DNA of 64,000 nucleotides from Streptomyces sp. NBC_01283 (GTDB taxonomy: Bacteria; Actinomycetota; Actinomycetes; Streptomycetales; Streptomycetaceae): NCBI RefSeq assembly GCF_041435335.1, contig NZ_CP108430.1, positions 1,054,001-1,118,000 on the forward strand. The letters are read 5' to 3'. Shown one piece after another: positions 1 through 8,611 of the stretch (within the stretch, counting starts at the first letter, position 1; every line of letters starts with the position of its first letter). The translations under genes were made by a program, and so were the position numbers. The notes beneath the pieces are model-generated. The model was not told the origin of the DNA and did no database searches. It worked only from the letters and a program-made list of their open reading frames with translations.

Positions 1-587
1 GCCGGTGTCAGTGCGGGGTCGAGGGCCTCGACGAGGAGGCGGCCGTAGCGGATCTTGCGGCCCTTCTTCGTGCCGAGGAAGCGCCTCAACTGCTGGTGCC
101 GGGGCCGGTCGTGCTGTGCGGGCTGGTGCAGGAAGGTCTGCCAGGCCCGTTCATCGCCTTCGGCCCTGACCGTCTCCTCGACCCTCGCCGTGCCGAGCGC
201 GCGGATGAGTTCGTCCTCAAGGTCCGACACGCACACGAAGAAGTCCCGGCCCGGCGCGCCCGCCCGCTCCAGACCGCGGTCGTAGAAGCGCCGCTCGCCC
301 ACGTCGCACAGGCCCGCAAGACGCAGGTCGAGGCCGGGCGGCCCGAGCAGCTCGGTGTAGCGGCCGATGCTCATCGCCCCACCCATCGACACGACGCACA
401 CCCCCTCGGCGGCCAGGTCCCGGCCGCGCCGCGCGGCCAGCGCCTCGACGGCTTCGAGGTCGCTCGGCCCTTCGAGGAGCACCGCCGTCCGCACCCCCAC
501 CTGCTGGGCCAGCTCGATCGCCGGCCCGCCGGGCCCGCCGGCCGCCCAGTCGGTCACCGCGTCCCGGAACGCCCGCATGTCCGCCAT
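1..587 (-). CDS. TOPRIM-domain protein, OLD-nuclease-like (partial, C-terminus missing)
   Basis: This reverse-strand reading frame runs off the left edge of the window, so its C-terminus is missing. It opens at an ATG (585-587), with an in-frame stop just upstream at 606-608 that fixes the N-terminal limit. Around residues 34-60 the chain reads as a hydrophobic strand, then EGPSD (E39, S42, D43), a helix, and a second strand ending in SMGGA. That is the beginning of a TOPRIM fold as in OLD-family nucleases and related nucleotidyl hydrolases, where the glutamate and aspartates hold Mg2+. No ATPase domain precedes it, so it would be a stand-alone TOPRIM protein. No clear ribosome site is visible. 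Family assignment is moderate; biological role unknown. Confidence 0.6.
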   Translation of the reverse strand, partial: MADMRAFRDAVTDWAAGGPGGPAIELAQQVGVRTAVLLEGPSDLEAVEALAARRGRDLAAEGVCVVSMGGAMSIGRYTELLGPPGLDLRLAGLCDVGERRFYDRGLERAGAPGRDFFVCVSDLEDELIRALGTARVEETVRAEGDERAWQTFLHQPAQHDRPRHQQLRRFLGTKKGRKIRYGRLLVEALDPALTP

Positions 588-691
588 GGGGGCGAGTCTG
601 CACGTTCACCGACACGACGGCACGCGATATTCGACGGCGCCGCTCGCCATGCCCCAGGTGCTCGGCCTCAGTTCGCCGCGTCCCGGTGTAC

Positions 692-1543
692 TCAGTCCCG
701 GTAGGCGGCGATCGCGATGCGGACGAAGGAGCGGATCAGCGGATTCGTGTCGCCCGCGTTCCATGCCACCACCGCGCGGCTCGGCGGCATGTCGATCATC
801 GGCACCACGGTGAGCCCGTCCCCCGGCTCGTGGTCCAGGAGCGTCATGCCGACGGTTCCGTTCCAGAGAACGGCCTGTCTGCATTCCGCGACGGCGCGCA
901 CCACCGGGCCTTCGCGCGGTTCTCCGCCGTTCCAGTACGACTGCCACCGGGGGTCGGTGCCCGCCGGGAAGACGAACCATCGGCGGCCGGTCAGGTCGGC
1001 CAGCTTCAGCCTGTCACCGCGGGCCGCCGGATCGTCGGCCCGCAGCAGCGCGCCCACCGGGTCGGCGCGCAGTTCGTGCACGGTCAGGCCCGTCTCGTCG
1101 AACGGCCCCCGGGTCAGGGCGACATCGACGAGACCGGCGTGCAGCCCGCAGGTCGGGTCGGTCAGATCGGCCTCGCGGATGCGCACGTCGACCTCCGGGT
1201 GCCGTCGGCGGTAGGCCCCGGCAAGACGGGTCACGCCCGGGTCGGTGCTGTCCCCCAGGATGCCGACGGTGATGGTCGCGGCGCCGGCCGCGGCGGCCAC
1301 GCGTACGCGCAGGACGTCGGCCTGGTCGAGCAGGGCGCGCGCCTCTTCGAGCAGCACCGCCCCCACGGCGGTGAGGGTGACTCCGGAGGGCGATCGCTCG
1401 AACAGCGCGGCGCCCGCCTCGGACTCCAGCCGCTTGATCGCGCGGCTCAGGGGCGGCTGGCTCATGTGCAGCCGGACGGCGGCCCGGCCGAAGTGGAGTT
1501 CCTCGGCGACCGCCACGAAATAGCGCAGGGTGCGTAGCTCCAT
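692..1543 (-). CDS. LysR-family transcriptional regulator
   Basis: A 283-residue protein of normal LysR length. Residues 1-60 form the winged helix-turn-helix, beginning MELRTLRYFVAVAEELHFGR and continuing with the typical SQPPLSRAI recognition-helix stretch. The rest is a periplasmic-binding-protein-like effector domain. The ATG at 1541-1543 is chosen because it begins exactly where LysR proteins begin; the frame stays open further upstream without any recognisable domain. It is transcribed divergently from the cupin/DoxX pair, with only 80 bp and a palindrome between them, so it most likely controls those two genes and itself. The effector is not predictable. Confidence 0.9.
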   Translation of the reverse strand: MELRTLRYFVAVAEELHFGRAAVRLHMSQPPLSRAIKRLESEAGAALFERSPSGVTLTAVGAVLLEEARALLDQADVLRVRVAAAAGAATITVGILGDSTDPGVTRLAGAYRRRHPEVDVRIREADLTDPTCGLHAGLVDVALTRGPFDETGLTVHELRADPVGALLRADDPAARGDRLKLADLTGRRWFVFPAGTDPRWQSYWNGGEPREGPVVRAVAECRQAVLWNGTVGMTLLDHEPGDGLTVVPMIDMPPSRAVVAWNAGDTNPLIRSFVRIAIAAYRD

Positions 1544-1551
1544 GCTGCGAC

Positions 1552-1568
1552 GATACCCGTAGGGTATC
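1552..1568. promoter_or_regulatory. Palindromic operator in LysR-cupin divergent promoter
   Basis: GATACCCGTAGGGTATC is a perfect 7-bp dyad around GTA, lying 8 bp upstream of the LysR start codon in the divergent intergenic region. LysR regulators commonly bind interrupted dyads in such places, so this is a probable autoregulatory or target site. The link to this particular regulator is inference. Confidence 0.5.
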
Positions 1569-1623
1569 GGTGGTGTGGAACGGGTCTTGGACGGTCGCGG
1601 TGCCGTGGCAGTGGAATCGAGGC

Positions 1624-2118
1624 ATGACCGACGAAGCGAGAACCAGTGAGCCGGCGCCTGTCGCCTCCGTATCAGTGGTCGGCCCGGACGAGGGCGAGAC
1701 GATCGTTCTGGGCACCACACGGCTGCGCGTCCTGGAGGACGGCAGCAACACCGGGCACCGCATCGGGCTCGTCGAATCGGTCCTCGCGCCCCACACGCCG
1801 GGACCGCCGCAGCACCGTCACGCCCAGCACGACGAGGGTTTCTACGTGGTCTCCGGCACGGTGCGCTTCACGGTCAGCGAGCAGCATTACGACGCGACCG
1901 CGGGGTCGCTCGTGATGGTTCCGCCCGGCGCGCCGCACACGTTCGCCAACACGACCGATCAACCGGCCGTCATGGTCAGCACTTTCACGCCTGACCTGTA
2001 CGTGCAGTACTTCCGGGATCTGCAGGCCATGATCGCGGGCGGCCAGCCGCTGACCCCACAAGCGAACATCCAAGTGATGAGCCGCTACGCCACCGAACCC
2101 GCCACCGACTTCGCCTGA
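1624..2118 (+). CDS. Cupin-domain protein
   Basis: 164 residues with a single central cupin barrel. Motif 1 includes PQHRHAQHDEGFYVVSG (two histidines and a glutamate as metal ligands) and motif 2 includes PPGAPHTFAN with the further histidine. The ATG at 1624 is taken because the chain before it has no cupin sequence. Such proteins are small metal-binding sensors, isomerases or dioxygenases; the exact reaction cannot be told. It lies 12 bp before the DoxX-like gene, so the two are probably co-transcribed, and both are divergent from the LysR regulator. Confidence 0.8.
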   Translation: MTDEARTSEPAPVASVSVVGPDEGETIVLGTTRLRVLEDGSNTGHRIGLVESVLAPHTPGPPQHRHAQHDEGFYVVSGTVRFTVSEQHYDATAGSLVMVPPGAPHTFANTTDQPAVMVSTFTPDLYVQYFRDLQAMIAGGQPLTPQANIQVMSRYATEPATDFA

Positions 2119-2130
2119 GGGCCGGACATC

Positions 2131-2493
2131 ATGAACATCGCCTATTGGATCGTCGCCGGCCTGCTCGCCCTGTTCTACCTCTACGGGGGCGGGGTGAAGG
2201 TGGTGCGGAGCCGCGAGCAGCTCCAACCGATGATGGCCTGGGTGGACAGCACGCCGATGCCGTTCGTGCGGGTCATCGGGGTGACCGAAGTGCTCGGCGC
2301 GATCGGGCTGATCCTGCCGCCGCTGACCGGCATCGCGCCCTGGCCGGCCCTGGCCGCGGCCATCGGCTTCGTGGTCCTGCAGATCGGCGCGACCAGGGTG
2401 CACCTGCGCCGCGGCGACCGCGACATCGCCCTCAACATCACGCTCCTGCTCACCGCGTCCGCGACCGTCTGGCTGGCCACGGCATGGCTCTGA
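2131..2493 (+). CDS. DoxX-like small membrane protein
   Basis: 120 residues with four hydrophobic segments at about 4-22, 48-66, 70-88 and 98-118, the typical four-helix bundle of DoxX/DoxD-like proteins. The first helix contains YLYGGGVKV, a common family feature. These inner-membrane proteins are linked to redox or quinone metabolism in several bacteria, but this one has no assignable substrate. It follows the cupin gene closely and probably shares its message. Confidence 0.8.
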   Translation: MNIAYWIVAGLLALFYLYGGGVKVVRSREQLQPMMAWVDSTPMPFVRVIGVTEVLGAIGLILPPLTGIAPWPALAAAIGFVVLQIGATRVHLRRGDRDIALNITLLLTASATVWLATAWL

Positions 2494-2503
2494 GATCCGA
2501 GAA

Positions 2504-2893
2504 CTAGCCCGCTTTCATCAGGGTCTCGTAGCCCGATTCGTCGCAGTAGGAGACGGCACGCCCCTCGGCGGCGGTGTCGCCGCCGACCGCCATCGCGGTG
2601 TCATCGAGGATGTGGCTGCCTTCGCGGTCAAGTCCCTCCCGGTTCAGCCGTTTCGCGGCAGCGACGACCGTATATCCGCCGAAGCCGTCGCTGCCCGGCG
2701 TCTCGCTCTTCTCCTTCTGCCAACTCCCCAGCGCGGAACAGTAGGTGTGCCGAAACTCCTCGTCCCGCGCGGAGTCGGAGTCGTCCGAGGAACAGCCGGC
2801 CAGCAAGCCGGCGGTGACGACGGCAGCAGCCGCCGTCACCGCTCGCACCACCCTTCCCACGCCTGATGCGCCCCTCGCCCTGTCGCGCCGCAT
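2504..2893 (-). CDS. Small secreted lipoprotein, function unknown
   Basis: 129 residues. The N-terminus has a positively charged stretch, an alanine/valine-rich hydrophobic core and a lipobox LLAGC with the lipidated cysteine near residue 34, so the mature protein is probably anchored to the outer face of the membrane. Two further cysteines (in TYCSAL and SYCDES) could form a disulfide. The start is the ATG at 2893; the frame also offers a TTG two codons upstream, which is less likely. No enzymatic domain is recognised. It converges on the cupin/DoxX transcript. Confidence 0.75.
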   Translation of the reverse strand: MRRDRARGASGVGRVVRAVTAAAAVVTAGLLAGCSSDDSDSARDEEFRHTYCSALGSWQKEKSETPGSDGFGGYTVVAAAKRLNREGLDREGSHILDDTAMAVGGDTAAEGRAVSYCDESGYETLMKAG

Positions 2894-2951
2894 GACCAAC
2901 CCCTCCCCTGAGCAACCAGGGAAGAGTATGGATCAAGAGGCGGCGGGGGGA

Positions 2952-5363
2952 TCAGTCCTGCCAGGACCAGTCCCGCACTTCCGGCAGGTCCACGCCGTTC
3001 GCCCGTACGTAGTCGTGGTGGCGCAGCCTCGCGTCCTGCATCCACTGGCGTGCCTCGGCAGCGCGGACGCCGAGGCCCGGCACCCGGTCGATGACGTCCA
3101 TCACCAGGCGGAAGCGGTCCAGGTCGTTGGCGACCACCATGTCGAAGGGCGTGGTCGTCGTGCCGCGCTCCTTGTAGCCGCGGACATGCAGGTTCGGGTG
3201 GACCGCGCGCCGGTAAGCGAGGCGGTGCACCAGCCAGGGGTAGCCGTGGAATCCGAAGATCACCGGCTTGTCGCGGGTGAACAGCGCGTCGAACTCCGCG
3301 TCCGGCATGCCGTGCGGGTGCTCGCCCTCCGGCAGCAGCCGCGCGATGTCCACCACGTTGACCACGCGCACCGCGAGGTCCGGCAGGTGGGTGCGCAGCA
3401 GGCTCGCGGCCGCGAGCACCTCCAGGGTGGGCACGTCCCCGGCGCAGGCCAGTACGACGTCCGGCTCCTGGTCGGGGGCCTCCGTGCCGGCCCAGGTCCA
3501 CACCCCGGCACCCCGCGCGCAGTGGGCGCGCGCCTCGTCCAGGCTCAGCCAGTCGAAGCCGGGCTGCTTGCCGGCCACGATCACATTCACGTAGTCACGT
3601 GAGGCGAGGCAGTGCTCGGCGGTGGACAGCAGCGTGTTGGTGTCCGGGGGCAGGTAGACCCGGACCGCCTCGGGACTCTTGTTGAGCACGTGGCCGATGA
3701 AGCCGGGGTCCTGATGTGAGAAGCCGTTGTGGTCCTGGCGCCACACATGGGACGTCAGCAGGTAGTTCAGCGAGGCGATGGGCGCCCGCCAGGACAACTC
3801 GCGGGTGGTGCGCAGCCACTTGATGTGCTGGTTGACCATCGAGTCGACGATGTGGACGAACGCCTCGTAGCAGGAGAACAGGCCATGACGGCCCGTCAGC
3901 AGGTAGCCCTCGAGCCAGCCCTGGCAGGTGTGCTCCGAGAGGATCTCCATCACCCGACCGTGCCGGGTGAGGTGTTCGTCCACGTCGTGGATCTCTTCCT
4001 GCCAGGCTTTTCCGGACGCCCCGTAGACCTCGTCGAGCCGGTTGGAGGCGGTCTCGTCCGGGCCGACGAGCCGGAAGTCGCGCCGCTCGGCGGTGTCGGC
4101 CATCACCTGGCGCAGGTAACCGCCGAGCACCCGCGTCGGCTCGTTCATGGTGGCGCCCGGCTTGTCCACGTCGACCGCGAACTTTTCCAGCGGCTTCAGC
4201 GGGAGCGAGCGCAGGAGCAGCCCGCCGTTGGCATGCGGGTTGGCGCCGAGGCGCAGGGTGCCCTGCGGGGCGATGTCGACGAGCCCGGCTGCCGGGCGCC
4301 CCTGGGCGTCGAACAGTTCCTCGGGCCGGTAGGAGCGCAGCCATTCCTCCAGCTGGTGGCGGTACTCGTCGCTCTCCCTGACGTTGGGCAGGGGCACTTG
4401 GTGTGCGCGCCAGGTGCCCTCCACCGGCTTGCCGTCCACCGTCTTGGGGCCGGTCCAGCCCTTCGGGGTACGGAGCACGATCATCGGCCAGCGCGGTCCG
4501 GGGGCGTCCTTGGCGCGCTCGGTCTCGCCGCCGGCCCTGGCCTCGCGCTGGATCGCCGCGATGCCGTCGAGGCAGCGGTCGAGGGCGGCGGCGAAGTCCC
4601 GGTGGACGGTCATGGGGTCGTCGCCGGTGACGTGCACCGGCTCGTACCCGTATCCGCGCATGAGGTCGTCGAGCTGGTCCTCGGGCAGCCGGGCCGGGAT
4701 GGTCGGGTTGGCGATCTTGTAGCCGTTCAGGTGCAGGACGGGCAGCACCGCGCCGTCGTGCACCGGGTCCAGGAAGGTGTTGGAGTGCCAGGAGGCGGCC
4801 AGCGGCCCGGTCTCGGACTCCCCGTCGCCGATGACGCATACCGACAGAAGGTCCGGCTTGTCGAACGCGGCTCCGTAGGCGTGCGAGAGGGAGTAGCCGA
4901 GCTCGCCGCCCTCGTGGATGGAGCCGGGCGTCTCGGGGGCGACATGGCTCGGCACTCCGCCGGGGAACGAGAACTGGCGGAAGAGCCGGGTCATCCCCTC
5001 CTCGTCGCGGGTGATGTCGGGGTACGTCTCGGTGTACGTGCCGTCCAGCCAGGAGTTGGCAAGCACGGCGGGCCCACCGTGCCCGGGGCCCCAGATGCAG
5101 ACGGTGTCCAGGTTCCGCGCCTTGATGACGCGGTTGAGGTGGACGTGCACCAGGTTGAGACCGGGCGAGGTGCCGAAGTGGCCGAGGAGACGTGGCTTGA
5201 TGTCCTCTGCCGTGAGAGGGCGCCGCAGCAGGGCGTTGTCCATCAGATAGATCTGGCCCACCGAGAGGTAGTTCGCAGCCCTCCAATACCGTTCCAGCGC
5301 CTGCAGTTCGGCATCGGAGGCCGGTTCGGCGGCTGAGACCGCGTTCGCCGCGGGGTCGCCCAT
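2952..5363 (-). CDS. Xylulose-5-phosphate/fructose-6-phosphate phosphoketolase
   Basis: 803 residues, the normal full length for this thiamine-diphosphate enzyme, which cleaves xylulose 5-phosphate (or fructose 6-phosphate) with phosphate to acetyl phosphate plus an aldose phosphate. The N-terminal half shows the phosphoketolase signatures GPGHGGPA and [15 protein letters not shown] and the cofactor-binding [17 protein letters not shown]. The central part has the [19 protein letters not shown] stretch, and the C-terminal part matches the family C-domain ([26 protein letters not shown]). It stands alone on the strand. In Streptomyces it would be a carbon-flux shunt feeding acetyl phosphate and acetyl-CoA. 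Confidence 0.95.
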   Translation of the reverse strand: MGDPAANAVSAAEPASDAELQALERYWRAANYLSVGQIYLMDNALLRRPLTAEDIKPRLLGHFGTSPGLNLVHVHLNRVIKARNLDTVCIWGPGHGGPAVLANSWLDGTYTETYPDITRDEEGMTRLFRQFSFPGGVPSHVAPETPGSIHEGGELGYSLSHAYGAAFDKPDLLSVCVIGDGESETGPLAASWHSNTFLDPVHDGAVLPVLHLNGYKIANPTIPARLPEDQLDDLMRGYGYEPVHVTGDDPMTVHRDFAAALDRCLDGIAAIQREARAGGETERAKDAPGPRWPMIVLRTPKGWTGPKTVDGKPVEGTWRAHQVPLPNVRESDEYRHQLEEWLRSYRPEELFDAQGRPAAGLVDIAPQGTLRLGANPHANGGLLLRSLPLKPLEKFAVDVDKPGATMNEPTRVLGGYLRQVMADTAERRDFRLVGPDETASNRLDEVYGASGKAWQEEIHDVDEHLTRHGRVMEILSEHTCQGWLEGYLLTGRHGLFSCYEAFVHIVDSMVNQHIKWLRTTRELSWRAPIASLNYLLTSHVWRQDHNGFSHQDPGFIGHVLNKSPEAVRVYLPPDTNTLLSTAEHCLASRDYVNVIVAGKQPGFDWLSLDEARAHCARGAGVWTWAGTEAPDQEPDVVLACAGDVPTLEVLAAASLLRTHLPDLAVRVVNVVDIARLLPEGEHPHGMPDAEFDALFTRDKPVIFGFHGYPWLVHRLAYRRAVHPNLHVRGYKERGTTTTPFDMVVANDLDRFRLVMDVIDRVPGLGVRAAEARQWMQDARLRHHDYVRANGVDLPEVRDWSWQD

Positions 5364-5588
5364 GGGTGCTCCTTCCGAGGATGACGGCCGGTCCTGAGGT
5401 CGGGGCTGCGGACCGGCACGGCGGCGTACGCCCCCGGCGGTCCGGACGAAGGGCGTGGCGCGTCATCGGATGCGTGACCGGCCACGCTCAACGTAACGGC
5501 GTGCCGGATCACCCGCCTCCCGAAGCCCGCCGGACGCATGCCCCGCGCCGCCGGGTTCCCAGTACGCTCCCGCGTAATCCGTCCTCTG

Positions 5589-5804
5589 TCACCTGCGGAC
5601 GGTGTCACCGAGCGGCGTCACCGGCCCCTCCGGCCCCTCCGGCCCCTGTGGCTTCTTCGTCGCGGACGCGTCCGCCAGACGGTCCCTCTCCGCCTCCGGG
5701 TCGGTGAGCCGATTCAGCCTGGCCGGCACGTCGAAGCCCACGGGCAGCACCACGATCTCCGTGCCCGCGAACGTCAGGACGGTCAGCGCCTGACCCGGGT
5801 CCAT
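5589..5804 (-). CDS. Small hypothetical protein (71 aa), possibly a frameshifted remnant
   Basis: From the ATG at 5802-5804 this frame encodes 71 residues with a protein-like core (ALTVLTFAGTEIVVLPVGFD) followed by a charged helix-like stretch and a low-complexity PQGPEGPEGP tail. A different reverse frame just upstream starts MFAVHDNLLRPRRAS from 5859 and also looks protein-like for its first 15 or so residues, then degenerates where this frame becomes good. The two could be one gene of about 88 codons broken by a frameshift near 5810. No family is recognised and no strong ribosome site is seen. Confidence 0.4.
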   Translation of the reverse strand: MDPGQALTVLTFAGTEIVVLPVGFDVPARLNRLTDPEAERDRLADASATKKPQGPEGPEGPVTPLGDTVRR

Positions 5805-6346
5805 GCCGGACGCGAGACGCGCGCCGGGGACGCAGCAGGTTGTCGTGCACGGCGAACACCGGGTATGGGCAATCGCCCGGTCACTGCGGCTCATGCCCCA
5901 GTGCCGGATCCCGTTTCCGGACCCGGCACCGGGGCTTCGCCCCCTCGTTCCTGCCTTCGCCATCCTGGTCGCGAGTACGGCCCCGGCGCATGGCCGTAAC
6001 CCGGCAGCCTTTACGCGCTGTAGATGCCGGGCGCCGCATGCCCACCCGGACGGGAGTACTCCGTGGGGAGTAGCGCCGCCTCGGGCCACCCTGCGGCAGT
6101 ACGGCCCATCTCCGCCCGTCGGCGGATGGCCTTCCTCCGCTGCCACGGGAGGCTGGACGGGCACCAGACGACCAGAGGTGAGGAGAGGCGCGGATGGGGC
6201 TCCGACCGGCGGGGACGGCCGATGATGCCGCGAGGAGCACCGTCGGCCCGCCCCCTGCCCGGCTCCCTCACCCGGCGACGCGCCAGATCCCGCCATGCGG
6301 CACGGGAGTTGCTCCGGGGAACAGCGACGTCATCCAGGATGGTGCC
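5805..6346. other. Intergenic stretch without a convincing gene
   Basis: Open frames here on both strands have no recognisable domain. The stretch holds a hairpin with 11-bp arms and one mismatch (5901-5911 with 5919-5929) without a T-tract, and a short palindrome GGAGTACTCC (6053-6062) about 290 bp before the sensor-kinase start. I see no promoter that can be called with confidence. Confidence 0.4.
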
Positions 6347-7714
6347 GTGAGCACAATCGAGGACCCGATCGCCAGAGCCATCGCGCACACGCTCCTCCCC
6401 CGGCGGGCGGCGGTGCCGCACACCGCCGCGCGCGATGTGGCCGTGGTCGCCTCGCTGTTGCTCCTCCAGACCCTCCTGGCCGTGCTGCCCGCCACCCAGA
6501 ACGGACGGGCGCCCGACGTGTGGGGCTGGCTCCTGCTGACCGCCATGCCGCTGGTGCTGCTCCTGCGCAGGCGTGCCGTGTGGTTCGCCGCCATCACCGT
6601 CCTCGTGCTCAACGCCCCGTACCACCTGCTCGACTACACGCACACCGCGGCGCTCCCGGTGGGTGTCGTCGTGCTGTTCCACCTCGCCGTCGCCGGCCCT
6701 CCGATCCGGAGCCTGCTCACGCTCGGCGGCACGCTGTTGCTGATGACGGCCGCCGCGCTCGCGGTGGGGCAGGCGCAGGCCGTGCCCGGCATGTTCCGGG
6801 ACGCCGGCTGGCTGGTCGCCGTCGCGGTGATCGGCGAGGCCCTGCGCGTCCACCGCCGTTATGTCGACGCGCTCATCGACCGCGCCGAGCACGCCGAGCA
6901 CACCCGTGAGGAGGAGGCCGCCCGGCGCGTCGCCGAAGAGCGCCTGCGGGTCGCACGCGACCTGCACGATCTGCTCGCGCAAAGCATCACGCTGATCGGC
7001 GTGCAGACCTCGGTGGCGGCCCATCTGCTCGTCGAGGATCCCGGCAGGCTCGATCGCGTGTCCGTCGCCGAGGCGCTGGAGGGCATCGCCGAGACGTGCC
7101 GCAGCGCACGCGGTGAGCTCCGGACCACGCTCGTGACGCTGCGGAAGGGTGACTCCGACTCCCCCGCCCCTGCGGACGGGCCCGCAGGGACGGCCGCCGC
7201 GGACCCCCAGGACCGACGGCGGCTGCCGCACATCGCGGGGCTGACCGACCTGGTGCGGACGGCGCGGACGACCGGCGCCCACGTCGTGCTCGACGTGCGG
7301 GACGCGGCGGCGCGGCAGGGGGACACCTCGTCCGGGAGGCCGGTGCCCGCCGCCGTGGAAGCCGCCACGTACCGCATCGTTCAGGAGGCCCTGACGAACG
7401 CCGTGCGGCATGCCGGCCACGGCGTCCATGTGTGGGTGACGGTCGAACACACCGTGGACGGCACGGCGTTGCGTGTCGTCGTCCTCAACGACAGCGGCCC
7501 GAAGGTTCCGGAGCGCGCGACCGGCGGTGTCACCGGCGCGGCGCCCGGGTTCGGTCTGACAGGAATGCGGGAACGTGCCCGCAGCGTGGGCGGGACGCTG
7601 ACCGCCGCACCCAGCAGCGACGGTTCGGGGTTCGCGGTCCGTGCGTACCTTCCCCTCGGCGTGCCCGGCCCCGAAGGCAAGGAAGGTCAGGAAGGCCCCG
7701 GTGAGCGCAGATGA
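6347..7714 (+). CDS. NarL-type two-component sensor histidine kinase
   Basis: 455 residues from the GTG at 6347, just after a weak AGGA. The N-terminal half contains several hydrophobic membrane segments (about residues 25-165). A coiled linker follows, then the HisKA_3 dimerisation and phosphoacceptor region with RDLHDLLAQS (H207), and a C-terminal GHKL ATPase with the N box in IVQEALTNAVRHA and the G box in GFGLTGMRERA. This architecture belongs to the DesK/NarX-like sensors of actinobacteria. It overlaps its response regulator by 4 bp (ATGA) and the pair reads toward redD, but no red-specific role can be inferred beyond position. Confidence 0.9.
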   Translation: MSTIEDPIARAIAHTLLPRRAAVPHTAARDVAVVASLLLLQTLLAVLPATQNGRAPDVWGWLLLTAMPLVLLLRRRAVWFAAITVLVLNAPYHLLDYTHTAALPVGVVVLFHLAVAGPPIRSLLTLGGTLLLMTAAALAVGQAQAVPGMFRDAGWLVAVAVIGEALRVHRRYVDALIDRAEHAEHTREEEAARRVAEERLRVARDLHDLLAQSITLIGVQTSVAAHLLVEDPGRLDRVSVAEALEGIAETCRSARGELRTTLVTLRKGDSDSPAPADGPAGTAAADPQDRRRLPHIAGLTDLVRTARTTGAHVVLDVRDAAARQGDTSSGRPVPAAVEAATYRIVQEALTNAVRHAGHGVHVWVTVEHTVDGTALRVVVLNDSGPKVPERATGGVTGAAPGFGLTGMRERARSVGGTLTAAPSSDGSGFAVRAYLPLGVPGPEGKEGQEGPGERR

Positions 7715-8403
7715 GCTCGTCGGCGCAACCGATCCGGGTCGTGCTGGCCGACGACCAGACGCTGGTGCGGTCCGCCTTCGGCAGACTCATCGCCTCCGCA
7801 CCCGACATGAGCGTCGTCGGTGAGGCTGCGACCGGGCGGGAAGCCGTGCTGCTGGCCCGGAGCACCCGCGCCGACCTCGTCCTGATGGACGTGCAGATGC
7901 CGGAGCTCGACGGCATCGAGGCCACCCGGCTGATCACCGGGGATCCGGAGCTGTCGGGGGTCGGCGTGCTCGTGCTCACCACCTACGACACCGACGAGCA
8001 TGTCATGGACGCGCTGCGGGCCGGAGCCTCCGGCTTCCTGGTCAAGGACGCGCGCCCGGCCGAACTGCTCGACGCCATCAGGACGGTTGCCGCCGGGGAA
8101 CTGCTGCTCGCACCCGGACCGATGTCCCGCCTCATCTCGTACGCCCTGCGCGCACCGGCCGCCCCGAAAGCCGGCTGCCCGGCCCCCGACGGCCTCATCA
8201 CGCTGTCCGACCGCGAACGTCAGGTGCTGACCCTGGTGGCCCGGGGACTGAACAACCAGGAGGTCGCGGGCGCCCTCGGGCTGAGCCCGTCCACCGCCAA
8301 GACGCATGTCAGCCGGATCATGACCAAGCTGGGCATGCACGACCGCGCCCAACTCGTCATCGCCGCCTACGAGTCGGGACTGATCACGCCCGGCGAGAGG
8401 TGA
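7711..8403 (+). CDS. NarL/FixJ-family response regulator
   Basis: 230 residues. A receiver domain occupies about residues 8-125 with the acidic pair in LADD, the phosphoacceptor D60 in LVLMDVQMP and a conserved lysine in FLVKDA. A LuxR-type helix-turn-helix follows (LSDRERQVLTLVARG through STAKTHVSRIMTKLG). Unlike RedZ further on, the receiver is complete and should be phosphorylated by the overlapping kinase. It ends about 200 bp before redD on the same strand, so it could influence the cluster, but that is only suggested by proximity. Confidence 0.92.
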   Translation: MSSSAQPIRVVLADDQTLVRSAFGRLIASAPDMSVVGEAATGREAVLLARSTRADLVLMDVQMPELDGIEATRLITGDPELSGVGVLVLTTYDTDEHVMDALRAGASGFLVKDARPAELLDAIRTVAAGELLLAPGPMSRLISYALRAPAAPKAGCPAPDGLITLSDRERQVLTLVARGLNNQEVAGALGLSPSTAKTHVSRIMTKLGMHDRAQLVIAAYESGLITPGER

Positions 8404-8434
8404 CCTGGACCTCCCCGTACCGCTTCGTTTCTCA

Positions 8435-8482
8435 ACCATTCGTTGAGACGGCGGAGTGCGTCCCCACCATGTGTTGAGCGGG
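8435..8482 (+). promoter_or_regulatory. Direct-repeat candidate activator site upstream of redD
   Basis: Two imperfect 17-bp direct repeats, ACCATTCGTTGAGACGG (8435-8451) and ACCATGTGTTGAGCGGG (8466-8482), have starts 31 bp apart, about three helical turns. The first also sits in a small dyad, TCTCAAC and GTTGAGA (8430-8448). They lie 130-180 bp upstream of the redD start. RedZ is the known activator of redD in S. coelicolor, so these are candidate RedZ sites; the assignment is inference. Confidence 0.4.
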
Positions 8483-8611
8483 GAACCGACAGCTCGGCCG
8501 ATGACACGGCGAGGGAGCGATGACAAGACTGACTGCTTCAGGACTGACACCGCGCTCCAAGACCTGCGTACCGGTGAGTCGTCAGTCCGAGCGCAATCAG
8601 GGGGAACTTCC

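Noticed and set aside
3729..5336. Long forward frame opposite phosphoketolase (about 535 codons)
   Set aside because: It is an antisense shadow produced by high GC at third positions; it has no domain and the reverse protein is full-length phosphoketolase.
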